NCBI RefSeq assembly: GCF_003335105.1 | Contig: NZ_QFWQ01000003.1 | Span: 558,001-622,000 of the forward strand | Length of the DNA: 64,000 nt | DNA from: Rhodanobacter denitrificans | Lineage (GTDB): Bacteria; Pseudomonadota; Gammaproteobacteria; Xanthomonadales; Rhodanobacteraceae | Direction: 5' to 3' | In this document: positions 11,773 to 18,729 of the stretch, in pieces | How the letters are laid out: each line of letters begins with the position of its first letter | Position numbering within the stretch: position 1 is the stretch's first letter | Made by a program: the position numbers and the translations under genes | The notes under the pieces: generated by a model | Seen by the model: the letters and a program-made list of their open reading frames with translations, nothing else | What the model was told of the DNA's origin: nothing | Databases searched by the model: none

Positions 11773-12218
11773 AAGGTCAGGCTGTATTCGCAGAACTGGC
11801 GGTCGCGCTGCCAGCCCAGCGACTCGTACAGCGCCTGCGCCGGCGCATTGTCCAGCGCGGTGGACAGCGACAGGCTGGCCGCGCCCAGCGCGTGCGCATT
11901 TTCCGCCGCCGCCTTCAGCAATGCCGCCGCCACGCCTTGCCGTCGCGCCGGCGCGGCCACGAATAGATCATTGAGCAGCCAGGTGCGCACGGTGCGCACC
12001 GAGGAGAACAACGGATACAGCTGGGTGAAGCCGAGTCCCGCGCCATGCTCGTCCAGAGCCAGCAGGACCAGCGACTCGTGGTGGTGGAAGCGCTCCGCCA
12101 GAAAATCCCGCGCCCGCGACAGGTCCGTCGGCTGGCCGTAGAACTGGCGATAACCGTCGAACAGCGGCGCCAGCGTGTCGAGGTCGAGAAGGGTGGCTTG
12201 CCGGATCCGGAAGGACAT
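11769..12218 (-). CDS. GNAT family N-acetyltransferase
   Basis: A 149-residue Gcn5-related acetyltransferase. The acetyl-CoA-binding motif A is [17 protein letters not shown] (consensus Q/RxxGxG/A), followed by an ALYESLGW motif B. The acceptor substrate is unknown. The ATG at 12218 has GGAG about 11 bases upstream. It sits between rlmH and maf with a four-base overlap into maf, so it belongs to the same transcription unit. Confidence 0.87.
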   Translation of the reverse strand: MSFRIRQATLLDLDTLAPLFDGYRQFYGQPTDLSRARDFLAERFHHHESLVLLALDEHGAGLGFTQLYPLFSSVRTVRTWLLNDLFVAAPARRQGVAAALLKAAAENAHALGAASLSLSTALDNAPAQALYESLGWQRDRQFCEYSLTL

Positions 12219-12240
12219 GGCGGGTGGGCTCCGTGGAAAG

Positions 12241-12711
12241 TCAGGCACGATGATAGGGATGGCCGGCCACGATCGTGGTGGCGCGGTACAGCTGCTCGGC
12301 GAGCACCAGCCGCACCAGCATGTGCGGCAGGGTCAGCGGACCCAGCGACCAGCGCTGGTCGGCGCGCGCCAGCACCTCGGGTGCGTGGCCGTCCGGGCCG
12401 CCAATCAGGAACGCCAGGTCGCGCCCGGCCATGCGCCACTTCGTCAGTTGTTCGGCCAGTTCCTCGCTGGACCAGCTCCTGCCGCGGCCATCGAGTGCGA
12501 CGACATGGATGTCGTGCGGCAACGCCGCGAGAATCGCCGAACCCTCGTCCTGGATCGCCCGCGCATCATCGCGGCCCTTGCCGCGGCTGCCGGGCTTCAG
12601 CTCGACCAGTTCCAGCGGCAGCTCGTGCGACAGCCGCTTGCGGTATTCGGCAAAGCCTTCCGCCACCCAGCCGGGCATGCGTTCACCGACTGCGATCAGG
12701 CGCGCGCGCAT
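12241..12711 (-). CDS. rlmH: 23S rRNA (pseudouridine-1915-N3)-methyltransferase RlmH
   Basis: A 156-residue SPOUT methyltransferase that methylates pseudouridine 1915 in helix 69 of 23S rRNA on assembled ribosomes. FLIGGPDGH is the SAM-binding knot loop, and LPHMLVRLVLAEQLYRA near the C terminus is the family signature. The length matches the usual 155-159. The ATG at 12711 begins with MRARLIAVGERMP, the normal N terminus; a longer open frame runs through an intergenic palindrome and is not coding. It follows rsfS, the usual order. Confidence 0.95.
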   Translation of the reverse strand: MRARLIAVGERMPGWVAEGFAEYRKRLSHELPLELVELKPGSRGKGRDDARAIQDEGSAILAALPHDIHVVALDGRGRSWSSEELAEQLTKWRMAGRDLAFLIGGPDGHAPEVLARADQRWSLGPLTLPHMLVRLVLAEQLYRATTIVAGHPYHRA

Positions 12712-12756
12712 GCCGTGGTTCCATCCAGTGGAACGCGCGCAGCGCTGCGTTCGCCT

Positions 12757-12777
12757 CCTCTCCCCAGCGGGGAGAGG
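12757..12777. repeat. Short C-rich palindrome between rsfS and rlmH
   Basis: CCTCTCCCC and GGGGAGAGG form a perfect 9-bp stem with a 3-base loop. It belongs to the same dispersed intergenic family as the copies at 8758, 40169 and 57001. Confidence 0.55.
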
Positions 12778-12820
12778 GCTGAGGTGAGTGGCCACTCTTG
12801 CGACGCACCCCGCACGAAAT

Positions 12821-13207
12821 TCAGCCGGCTTGCGCAGCGTCGATTTCGTGCCCGTGGTCACCCACCGTCCACAACCGCTCCAGGCCATAGAACTCGCGGA
12901 TGCGCGGCAACATCACGTGGACGATCACGTCGCCCAGGTCGACCAGCACCCACTCGCCTTCCGTCTCGCCTTCCACGCCCAGCGGCATCACGCCCGCCTT
13001 CTTGGCGAACTTGCCCACTTCGTCGGCGATGGATTTGACGTGGCGGGCCGAGGTGCCGGAGGCGATCACCAGCAGGTCGGCGATGGAGGTCTTGCCGCGG
13101 ACGTCGATCTCGCGCACGTCCTTGGCCTTCAGTTCTTCGAGCGCGTCGATGACCGACTTGCGCAGGGTGGCCGTGGTGACGGCCTTGTTGCTACGGGCTG
13201 TGCTCAA
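12821..13207 (-). CDS. rsfS: Ribosomal silencing factor RsfS
   Basis: A ~128-residue RsfS/Iojap protein that binds L14 on the 50S subunit and blocks subunit joining when nutrients are scarce. The sequence [29 protein letters not shown] and [14 protein letters not shown] are the family core. The best start is a TTG at 13207 with GAGG upstream; the only in-frame ATG (13270) would add a cysteine- and arginine-rich stretch without family similarity. It heads rsfS-rlmH-GNAT-maf. Its usual upstream neighbour nadD is displaced 7.4 kb to the right. Confidence 0.92.
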   Translation of the reverse strand: MSTARSNKAVTTATLRKSVIDALEELKAKDVREIDVRGKTSIADLLVIASGTSARHVKSIADEVGKFAKKAGVMPLGVEGETEGEWVLVDLGDVIVHVMLPRIREFYGLERLWTVGDHGHEIDAAQAG

Positions 13208-13314
13208 GAGGGCGGGCCTCGATGCGGGATCGCAGCGCAAAATCGCGCGGGCGCAGTATAACCGGCCCACCGCAACGGCACGTCAAGGCGCCGGCCGGCC
13301 CCGGGCGCGATCGT

Positions 13315-14382
13315 TCAATGCGCCAGCGCGCGCCTGGCCAGCCGGTACTCGTGCATCAACCGCGCCACCAGTTCGGCGGCCGGCTGCGGACGCACCAGGG
13401 CGGCGGCCTGGCCGCACCATTCGGACAGCAGGTCGCCCCGGCCGGCGTCGGCAGCAGCGCGCCGCAGCGGCGCGGTGAGCGCGTTCAGCACCGGGTACGG
13501 CAGGCCCTGTGCCGCCTCCGGCATCGCCTCGACGAAGCGGTTGCGCAGGCCGCGGGCGGCGCGCCCGGAGAAGCCGCGGATGGTGGTGACCTGGTGTTCC
13601 TCGACCTGCGGCAGGTCCAGCTTCCATGCCTCGGCGGCCGAGCATTCCGGGCAGGTGAGGAAGGCGGTGCCGAGCTGGCTGGCCGCCGCGCCGAGCACTT
13701 CCGCCGCCAGCATGCCGCGGCCGTCCATGATGCCGCCGGCGGCGATCACCGGGATGTTTATCGCGCGCACGGCGAGCGGCAGCAACGCGAACAGGCCGAT
13801 CATCGCGTCCTCGGCCTCGTGCAGGAAACTGCCGCGATGGCCGCCGGCCTCGGCGCCCTGCATGGACACCGCGTCGGCGCCGGCGTCGGCCCAGGCGCGC
13901 GCCTCGGCCACCGTGGTGGCAGTGCCGATCACATGGATGTCGCGCCGGCGCAGCTCGTGCAGTTGCGCCGGACTGATCACCCCGAACGCGAATATCGCCG
14001 CCGCCGGGTGCGCCTCGCACAGCGCGGCGAACTGCTCGGAGAAACGCGGCGCCCAGCGCGACGGCAGGCTGGTGCGCACGTCGAGGCCTTCGCGCGCCAT
14101 CAGCGCATCGAGCTGCCCGCGCGCCTTCGCCACCGCGGCCATGTCGGCCTCGAATTCGTCCGGCAGCACGAACAGGCCGATCGCATGGGGCCGGTCGCCG
14201 AGCATGCGGATCTGCGCTGCCTGGTCAAGGATCGCCTGCGGCTCGAGGTAGCCGGCACCGAGCGCACCCAGGGCGCCCGCGTTCGATACGGCAGCCACCA
14301 ATGCCGGCGGCGTCGAACCGGACATCGGAGCCTGGATCAGCGGGTGCTCGATGCCGAGCCGGCTGGCGAATGACGTATCCAT
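13315..14382 (-). CDS. Nitronate monooxygenase (2-nitropropane dioxygenase family)
   Basis: A 355-residue FMN-dependent TIM-barrel enzyme that oxidises alkyl nitronates such as propionate-3-nitronate. The N-terminal IEHPLIQAPMSG, the central GAEAGGHRG (phosphate/FMN-binding with the catalytic His) and IAAGGIMDGRG match the class I NMO family. The start at 14382 begins right at the conserved barrel. The gene is the first of the block lying between rsfS and nadD. Confidence 0.88.
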   Translation of the reverse strand: MDTSFASRLGIEHPLIQAPMSGSTPPALVAAVSNAGALGALGAGYLEPQAILDQAAQIRMLGDRPHAIGLFVLPDEFEADMAAVAKARGQLDALMAREGLDVRTSLPSRWAPRFSEQFAALCEAHPAAAIFAFGVISPAQLHELRRRDIHVIGTATTVAEARAWADAGADAVSMQGAEAGGHRGSFLHEAEDAMIGLFALLPLAVRAINIPVIAAGGIMDGRGMLAAEVLGAAASQLGTAFLTCPECSAAEAWKLDLPQVEEHQVTTIRGFSGRAARGLRNRFVEAMPEAAQGLPYPVLNALTAPLRRAAADAGRGDLLSEWCGQAAALVRPQPAAELVARLMHEYRLARRALAH

Positions 14383-14437
14383 GGCGTGGCGACCTGCAGC
14401 GGAAACGGACCAAGTATCCGCCACCGTGGCACGCGGC

Positions 14438-14469
14438 AAAAGCCGCCGGCAGTTCCGCCTGCCGGCGGC
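14438..14469 (-). terminator. Intrinsic terminator of the MxKDx-repeat gene
   Basis: On the minus strand GCCGCCGGCAG and CTGCCGGCGGC form an 11-bp stem (14442-14469) with a 6-base loop, followed by TTTT. It starts a few bases after the stop codon of the repeat-protein gene. Confidence 0.75.
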
Positions 14470-14475
14470 GGGCGC

Positions 14476-14748
14476 TCAGCCGCCGGACTTCATCGCCTCG
14501 CCTTTCATGGCGTCGCCCTTCATCGCATCAGGCTTCATCGCAGCAGGCTTCATGCCGTCGTGTTTCATGGCGTCCTTCTTCATCGCGTCATGCTTCATGC
14601 CGTCGTGCTTCATGGAGGTTTTCTGCATGGCGTCGTGCGCCATCGCCGTGCTGGAGCTGGCAGCCATCGCGTCCTGCGCGAACGCGGACGCGGTGGCAAG
14701 ACCGCAGGCCATGGCGGCGGCGAGGAGAGTGGCAAGTCGTGCGTTCAT
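14476..14748 (-). CDS. Pentapeptide MxKDx repeat protein, exported
   Basis: A 90-residue protein with a signal peptide (cleavage probably after FAQ or AFA near residue 24) and a mature part made almost only of five-residue units of the type M-K-x-D/G-x (for example MKHDG MKHDA MKKDA). This matches the known family of pentapeptide MXKDX repeat proteins, whose function is unknown. The high Met, His, Asp and Lys content would suit metal binding, but that is inference. It has its own strong terminator. Confidence 0.85.
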   Translation of the reverse strand: MNARLATLLAAAMACGLATASAFAQDAMAASSSTAMAHDAMQKTSMKHDGMKHDAMKKDAMKHDGMKPAAMKPDAMKGDAMKGEAMKSGG

Positions 14749-14838
14749 CGGAAGATCCTCGAGAGAAAGAAAGGGAAACGGCCACGCCGCCCCCTCGCTT
14801 CCTTCGCCGCCGCTCGGCCGCCGGTTACCCGCCGCAGC

Positions 14839-15531
14839 TCAACCGCCCTGCCCGGCCACGATGTTCACCGTGATCGCGATGATGAACACGTTGAAGAAGA
14901 ACGAGATCACGCTGTGCAGCAGCACCACGCGACGCAGGTACTTGCTGGTGATCTGCACGTCGGAGACCTGGAAGGTCATGCCGATCACGATCGAGAAGTA
15001 GGCGAAATCCCAGTAGTCGGGCCTGGGCGTATCGGGAAATTCCAGGCCGGCATGCTTGCCGCCGAGATCGCCGTAGTAGCCGTGCGCATAGTGCAGCGCG
15101 AACATCATGTTGAGGAACAGCCAGCTGAGGACCACGCTGAACACACCGATCGCCAGCGCCAGCATGCCGCCACCCTTGGCCGCATGCAGTTCGTTGCCCA
15201 GCGAGGCCAGCACCACCGCGGACAACAGCACGCCACCCCACAGCACGCCCCAGCGCCCGATATCCAGCATCTGCGCCCGGCTGCGCATGTGGTCCGGCGT
15301 GGCCCGGTTGAACAGGCGCGCCAGGCTGCCGAGGTAGACCACCGCGGCCAGGTCGAAGCCGAGCAGCAACGCCGTGGTCGGGCGCATGCCGAAGCCCGAC
15401 AACGCCGCCATGCTGGCGACGAGGATGGCCAGCGCCGCGATCATCCATGGCCGGCCTTTCACGAAACGCCACGGCCGCCAGCCACGCGGCTTCGTTGCGC
15501 CCGATGCCGTCACTGCCGAGGATTTGTCCAT
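14839..15531 (-). CDS. DUF1345 family membrane protein
   Basis: A 230-residue integral membrane protein with hydrophobic segments at roughly 28-47, 52-71, 93-112, 122-146 and 205-226. FALHYAHGYY (about 144-153) and PDYWDFAYFSIVIGMTFQVSD are hallmarks of DUF1345. Function is unknown. The ATG at 15531 has GGAG eight bases upstream. An 18-residue basic, cytosolic-looking N terminus precedes the first helix. Confidence 0.87.
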   Translation of the reverse strand: MDKSSAVTASGATKPRGWRPWRFVKGRPWMIAALAILVASMAALSGFGMRPTTALLLGFDLAAVVYLGSLARLFNRATPDHMRSRAQMLDIGRWGVLWGGVLLSAVVLASLGNELHAAKGGGMLALAIGVFSVVLSWLFLNMMFALHYAHGYYGDLGGKHAGLEFPDTPRPDYWDFAYFSIVIGMTFQVSDVQITSKYLRRVVLLHSVISFFFNVFIIAITVNIVAGQGG

Positions 15532-15552
15532 TCATGTCTCCGCGTCAGGGGC

Positions 15553-15828
15553 TCAGCCGAGCAGGTCGTGGTATGCCGGATGCCGCGGCATCCATGCCGC
15601 CACGTACGAACAGGCCGGCACCACCTTCCAGCCCTCGGCGCGGGCCGCCGTCAACGCCGCCTCCACCAGGGCCGAGGCGATGCCGCGGCCGCCCACTTCG
15701 GGTGGCACGCCAGTATGCACGATCGTCATGACGTTGGACGCCAGCGTGTAGTCGAGTACGGACTGCACGCCATCCACCTCGGTGTGGAAACGGCGGGCGT
15801 TGCGATCGTGCTGGATGGCAAAAGGCAT
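15553..15828 (-). CDS. GNAT-like N-acetyltransferase, YjdJ type
   Basis: A 91-residue, minimal acetyltransferase of the YjdJ/NATD1 type. VPPEVGGRGIASALVEAAL is the CoA-binding loop and CSYVAAWMPRHPAYHDLL the characteristic C terminus. The frame is open upstream, but MPFAIQHD at 15828 is the family N terminus. The target is unknown. It ends 21 bases before the DUF1345 start and is probably co-transcribed with it. Confidence 0.86.
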   Translation of the reverse strand: MPFAIQHDRNARRFHTEVDGVQSVLDYTLASNVMTIVHTGVPPEVGGRGIASALVEAALTAARAEGWKVVPACSYVAAWMPRHPAYHDLLG

Positions 15829-15973
15829 GCGGGGTCCGGACCGAAAGGCGATGGACAAGCATACGGCGAGGGCGGGCTGCCACGCGTGAAGCCCCGGTAC
15901 CGATTCGTTCGCGCGGACTGCATGGACCACCCGGCATGCTGCGCACCCATCCACCACCGCGCAGGAGTACTCC

Positions 15974-16399
15974 ATGAAAAAATCCGCATCCGCCCACTGG
16001 TCCGGCAGCATCACCGAAGGCCAGGGCACGATGTCGTCCCAGTCCGGCGTGCTGCGCGAGGCGCCCTATGGCTTCAAGTCGCGCTTCGCCGACGGCCCCG
16101 GCACCAATCCGGAGGAGCTGATCGGCGCGGCACATGCCGGCTGCTACTCGATGGCGCTGTCGCTGGGACTGGGCAGCGCGGGCTTCACCCCCGTCAGCAT
16201 CGATACCGACGCGACGGTAACCCTGCTCAAGGACGGCGACGGCTTCAGCATCACCGCGGTGGAACTGGCCTGCCGGGCCAAGGTGCCGCGCATCGACGCG
16301 GCCACCTTCGACCGCATCGCGCAGGCGACCAAGCTGGCCTGCCCGGTATCGAAGGTGCTGAAGGCCGAGATCACGCTGGACGCGCGGCTGGAAGGCTGA
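15974..16399 (+). CDS. OsmC family peroxiredoxin
   Basis: A 141-residue OsmC-type hydroperoxide reductase. The two redox cysteines are Cys57 (AAHAGCYSMAL) and Cys123 (KLACPVSK). The length and the start MKKSASAHWSGSITEGQG fit OsmC rather than Ohr. It reduces organic peroxides using a dithiol donor and is often osmotically or stationary-phase induced. Its stop is one base from the convergent aroG stop codon, leaving no space for a separate terminator. Confidence 0.92.
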   Translation: MKKSASAHWSGSITEGQGTMSSQSGVLREAPYGFKSRFADGPGTNPEELIGAAHAGCYSMALSLGLGSAGFTPVSIDTDATVTLLKDGDGFSITAVELACRAKVPRIDAATFDRIAQATKLACPVSKVLKAEITLDARLEG

Positions 16400-16400
16400 C

Positions 16401-17495
16401 TCAGGCGGCGATCTCCTCCGCGGAAGACAGGGTCGCGCCTGCATTGGCCTGCCGGCGCCGGCGCACCGCCTGTGCCAGCTGCTGCAGCATCCGCACCGAG
16501 CTGTCCCAGTCGATGCAGCCGTCGGTGATGCTCTGGCCGTAGCGCAGCGGCTGGTCCGGCTGCAGTTCCTGGCGACCGCCGAGCAGGTGGCTCTCCACCA
16601 TCAGGCCGAGGATGCGCCGCTCGCCGGCGGCGATCCGCGCGGCGATCTTTTCGGCCACCCGCGGCTGGTTCTCCGGGTTCTTGCCGCTGTTGGCATGGCT
16701 GACGTCAATCATCACACGCCCGGCCAGGCCGGCCTTGCCGATCACGGCGCAGGCGGCGTCGACGCTGGCCGCGTCGTAGTTCGGCACCTTGCCGCCGCGC
16801 AGGATCACGTGGCAGTCGCCGTTGCCGCTGGTGGCGGCGATAGCGGCCTGGCCGTCCTTGGTCACCGCCATGAAATGGTGCGGCTGCGACGCGGCCTGCA
16901 CCGCATCCACCGCGATCTTCACGTTGCCGTCGGTGCCGTTCTTGAAACCGACCGGGCAGGACAATCCCGAAGCCAGCTCGCGATGCACCTGGCTCTCGGT
17001 GGTGCGCGCACCGATCGCGCCCCACGCCACCAGATCGGCGATGTACTGCGGCGTGATCATGTCGAGGAACTCGCAACCGGCCGGCACGCCCAATGCGTTG
17101 ATGTCGCGCAGCAGGCCGCGGGCAATGCGCAGGCCCTTGTCGATCTGGAAGCTGCCATCCAGGTCGGGATCGTTGATCAGCCCCTTCCAGCCCACCGTGG
17201 TGCGCGGCTTCTCGAAGTACACCCGCATCACGATCTCCAGCGCGTCGCCCAGCTCGCGGCGCAGCAGCGCCAGCCGGCCGGCGTATTCCAGCGCGGCGCG
17301 GGTGTCGTGGATCGAGCAGGGTCCGATCACCACCGCGAGGCGGTCGTCGCTGCCGGCGAGGATGCCGTGCAGCGCCTGGCGCGAGGCATCCACGGTGGCG
17401 ATCGCGGCTTCGGTGGCCGCGCAGTCGCGCATGACCTCGGCCGGCGTGCTGAGGCGAGTGATGGCGTGGATGCGCAGGTCGTCGGTAGCGTGCAT
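16401..17495 (-). CDS. aroG: 3-deoxy-7-phosphoheptulonate (DAHP) synthase, class I AroA-alpha
   Basis: A 364-residue enzyme condensing phosphoenolpyruvate and erythrose 4-phosphate, the first committed step of the shikimate pathway to Phe, Tyr and Trp. GPCSIHD (58-64) holds the metal-binding Cys60, and KPRTTVGWKGLINDP, GFKNGTDG and DVSHANSGK are diagnostic of the E. coli AroF/G/H type. Which amino acid inhibits the enzyme cannot be read from sequence. AGGAG precedes the ATG. The gene is preceded by a leader ORF rich in aromatic codons and an intrinsic terminator, so it is probably controlled by attenuation. Confidence 0.95.
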   Translation of the reverse strand: MHATDDLRIHAITRLSTPAEVMRDCAATEAAIATVDASRQALHGILAGSDDRLAVVIGPCSIHDTRAALEYAGRLALLRRELGDALEIVMRVYFEKPRTTVGWKGLINDPDLDGSFQIDKGLRIARGLLRDINALGVPAGCEFLDMITPQYIADLVAWGAIGARTTESQVHRELASGLSCPVGFKNGTDGNVKIAVDAVQAASQPHHFMAVTKDGQAAIAATSGNGDCHVILRGGKVPNYDAASVDAACAVIGKAGLAGRVMIDVSHANSGKNPENQPRVAEKIAARIAAGERRILGLMVESHLLGGRQELQPDQPLRYGQSITDGCIDWDSSVRMLQQLAQAVRRRRQANAGATLSSAEEIAA

Positions 17496-17531
17496 GGCGG
17501 CTCTCCTGGGGATTTTTCAGGTGGCGGCCAT

Positions 17532-17556
17532 AAAAAAACCGCCGGTGGTGGCGGTT
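17532..17556 (-). terminator. Intrinsic terminator (attenuator) in the aroG leader
   Basis: On the minus strand AACCGCC (17556-17550), loop ACCACC and GGCGGTT (17543-17537) form a 7-bp GC-rich stem followed by an unbroken run of T to 17532. It lies about 36 bases before the aroG ATG and after the leader ORF stop, the position expected for a transcription attenuator. Confidence 0.8.
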
Positions 17557-17578
17557 CGGTGTGGTTGTGTCGATCAGT

Positions 17579-17662
17579 TCAAAACGATCGCGCCCGCGCC
17601 GCCGCCGTTGGCTTCGGATAGCCGTAAAACCAGAAATACAGGCGGGTGGTGGCGGAATGCAT
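17579..17662 (-). CDS. aroG leader peptide, 27 residues, aromatic control codons
   Basis: The ORF encodes 27 residues; positions 8-15 read LYFWFYGY, so six of seven codons from 9 to 15 are Tyr, Phe or Trp (UAU UUC UGG UUU UAC GGC UAU). It ends at a TGA 23 bases before the terminator hairpin. No good Shine-Dalgarno precedes the ATG; an in-frame TTG 30 bases upstream with GAGAG before it is an alternative start. The clustering of all three aromatic amino acids directly before an aromatic-pathway gene is the main evidence. Confidence 0.7.
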   Translation of the reverse strand: MHSATTRLYFWFYGYPKPTAAARARSF

Positions 17663-17729
17663 GACGCCATTGATAACACAATGGACGTCCAAATCAAACT
17701 CTCGACCCACGGAACGCTAGACTGGCGGC

Positions 17730-18653
17730 ATGCCTTCGCCCCTCGACCTGCTCACCCGGCCCGCCCGCGAACCGATCCGTCGCTGGGTGCTCAAGGCCTT
17801 CCCGCGCGCCGAAAGCGGCGGCCCCGACTACGACCACCCGCACGGCGACCCCGGCCTGTTCGGGCCGCACAGCGCGACCTGGCGCGTGCACGCGGATTTT
17901 CCCGGCATGCTGGCCGGCGGCCTCGCCGCATTGACCCTGCAGACCCTGCACCCGCTGGCGCTGGCCGGGGTGTGGGATCACTCCAACTTCCGCGGCGACC
18001 TGCTCGGCCGGCTGCGCCGCACCACCGCCTTCGTCGGCGGCACCACCTACGCGCCGCGCGTGCAGGCCGAGGCGCTGATCGAGCACGTGCGGCAGATCCA
18101 CCTGCAGATCACCGGGCATGGCGAGGACGGGCGTCCCTACGCGGCGAACGATCCCGACCTGCTGACCTGGGTGCACGTCAGCGAGGCATACTGCTTCCTG
18201 CAGGGCTACCGCCGCTATGGCCACGCGGCGCTGCCGGCCGGCGCGGGCGACCGCTACTACGGCGAAGTGCGGCGGATCGCCGAAGCGCTCGGTGCACGCG
18301 ACGTACCCGCATCCGAGCGCGAAGTCGCCAACTACTTCCGGCGCATCCGGCCCGAGCTGATGTACACCGGGCGCTCGCGCGTGGTGCTCGGCCTGCTGGC
18401 GCAGGTGCGCCTGCCGGTGCCGGCGGCCAGGCTGTCGCGCGACCTGTTCCTGTTCGCCGGCCACGCCCTGCTGCCGGATTGGGCGGTCGCGCTGCTGGGC
18501 CACACGCCATGGCAACGCCGGCAGGCGCAACTGGCGGCGCACGCGCTGTGGTCGATTGCGCCGGTATTCCGTGCCGCCCTGAAGGACGGCATCGCCGCCC
18601 GTGCCTGCCGGCGCATGGACGTGGCGCCTGAGCAGTTGTCGCGCTGGGCGTAG
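17730..18653 (+). CDS. Oxygenase MpaB family protein (DUF2236)
   Basis: A 307-residue protein of the DUF2236/MpaB family, which includes haem-dependent latex-clearing (rubber) oxygenases and fungal MpaB. Typical stretches are SATWRVHADFPGMLAGG, LQTLHPLALAGVWDHSNF and LLTWVHVSEAYCFLQGYRRYG, which hold the conserved histidines proposed to bind haem. No signal peptide is seen, unlike secreted rubber oxygenases. Physiological substrate unknown. It is divergent from the aroG leader, sharing a short promoter region. Confidence 0.85.
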   Translation: MPSPLDLLTRPAREPIRRWVLKAFPRAESGGPDYDHPHGDPGLFGPHSATWRVHADFPGMLAGGLAALTLQTLHPLALAGVWDHSNFRGDLLGRLRRTTAFVGGTTYAPRVQAEALIEHVRQIHLQITGHGEDGRPYAANDPDLLTWVHVSEAYCFLQGYRRYGHAALPAGAGDRYYGEVRRIAEALGARDVPASEREVANYFRRIRPELMYTGRSRVVLGLLAQVRLPVPAARLSRDLFLFAGHALLPDWAVALLGHTPWQRRQAQLAAHALWSIAPVFRAALKDGIAARACRRMDVAPEQLSRWA

Positions 18654-18673
18654 CTCCGCGGCGCCAATCAGCA

Positions 18674-18719
18674 TTGACAGCGTCACCCTATCGGCTAACG
18701 TCACCCGGTAACGTCAGCC
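18674..18719 (+). promoter_or_regulatory. Promoter with consensus -35 and direct repeats upstream of the NERD-helicase
   Basis: A perfect TTGACA lies at 18674-18679. The -10 region at 16-17 bases is weak and is occupied by TAACGTCA (18696-18703), repeated exactly at 18709-18716; a third partial copy, CGTCACCC, begins at 18681. Direct repeats over the -10 and start region suggest a regulator binding site. Confidence 0.45.
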
Positions 18720-18729
18720 AGGGGCGCCT

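Larger units (their letters stand above)
17531..17662 (-). promoter_or_regulatory. Putative ribosome-mediated attenuator of aroG
   Basis: The leader RNA holds four segments. Segment 1 (17655-17641) starts CCGCCACCACC; segment 2 (about 17606-17596) is GGCGGCGG; segment 3 (17554-17544) repeats CCGCCACCACC exactly; segment 4 (17543-17537) is GGCGGTT plus T-run. Segment 2 can pair with 1 or 3, and 3 can pair with 4. Ribosome stalling on the aromatic codons would leave 2 free to pair with 3 and prevent termination. A TTGATT/TATCAA pair with 16-base spacing lies just upstream as a possible promoter, which would make the leader transcript start very close to the ORF. Confidence 0.72.

Noticed and set aside
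14386-16542. Plus-strand open frame of 718 codons
   Set aside because: It crosses the MxKDx, DUF1345, YjdJ and osmC genes in other frames and lacks an RBS or motifs.
16705-17697. Longer frame through the aroG leader (MASCIPPPP...)
   Set aside because: It reads through the terminator region and then out of frame across aroG; the aromatic-codon ORF explains the region better.
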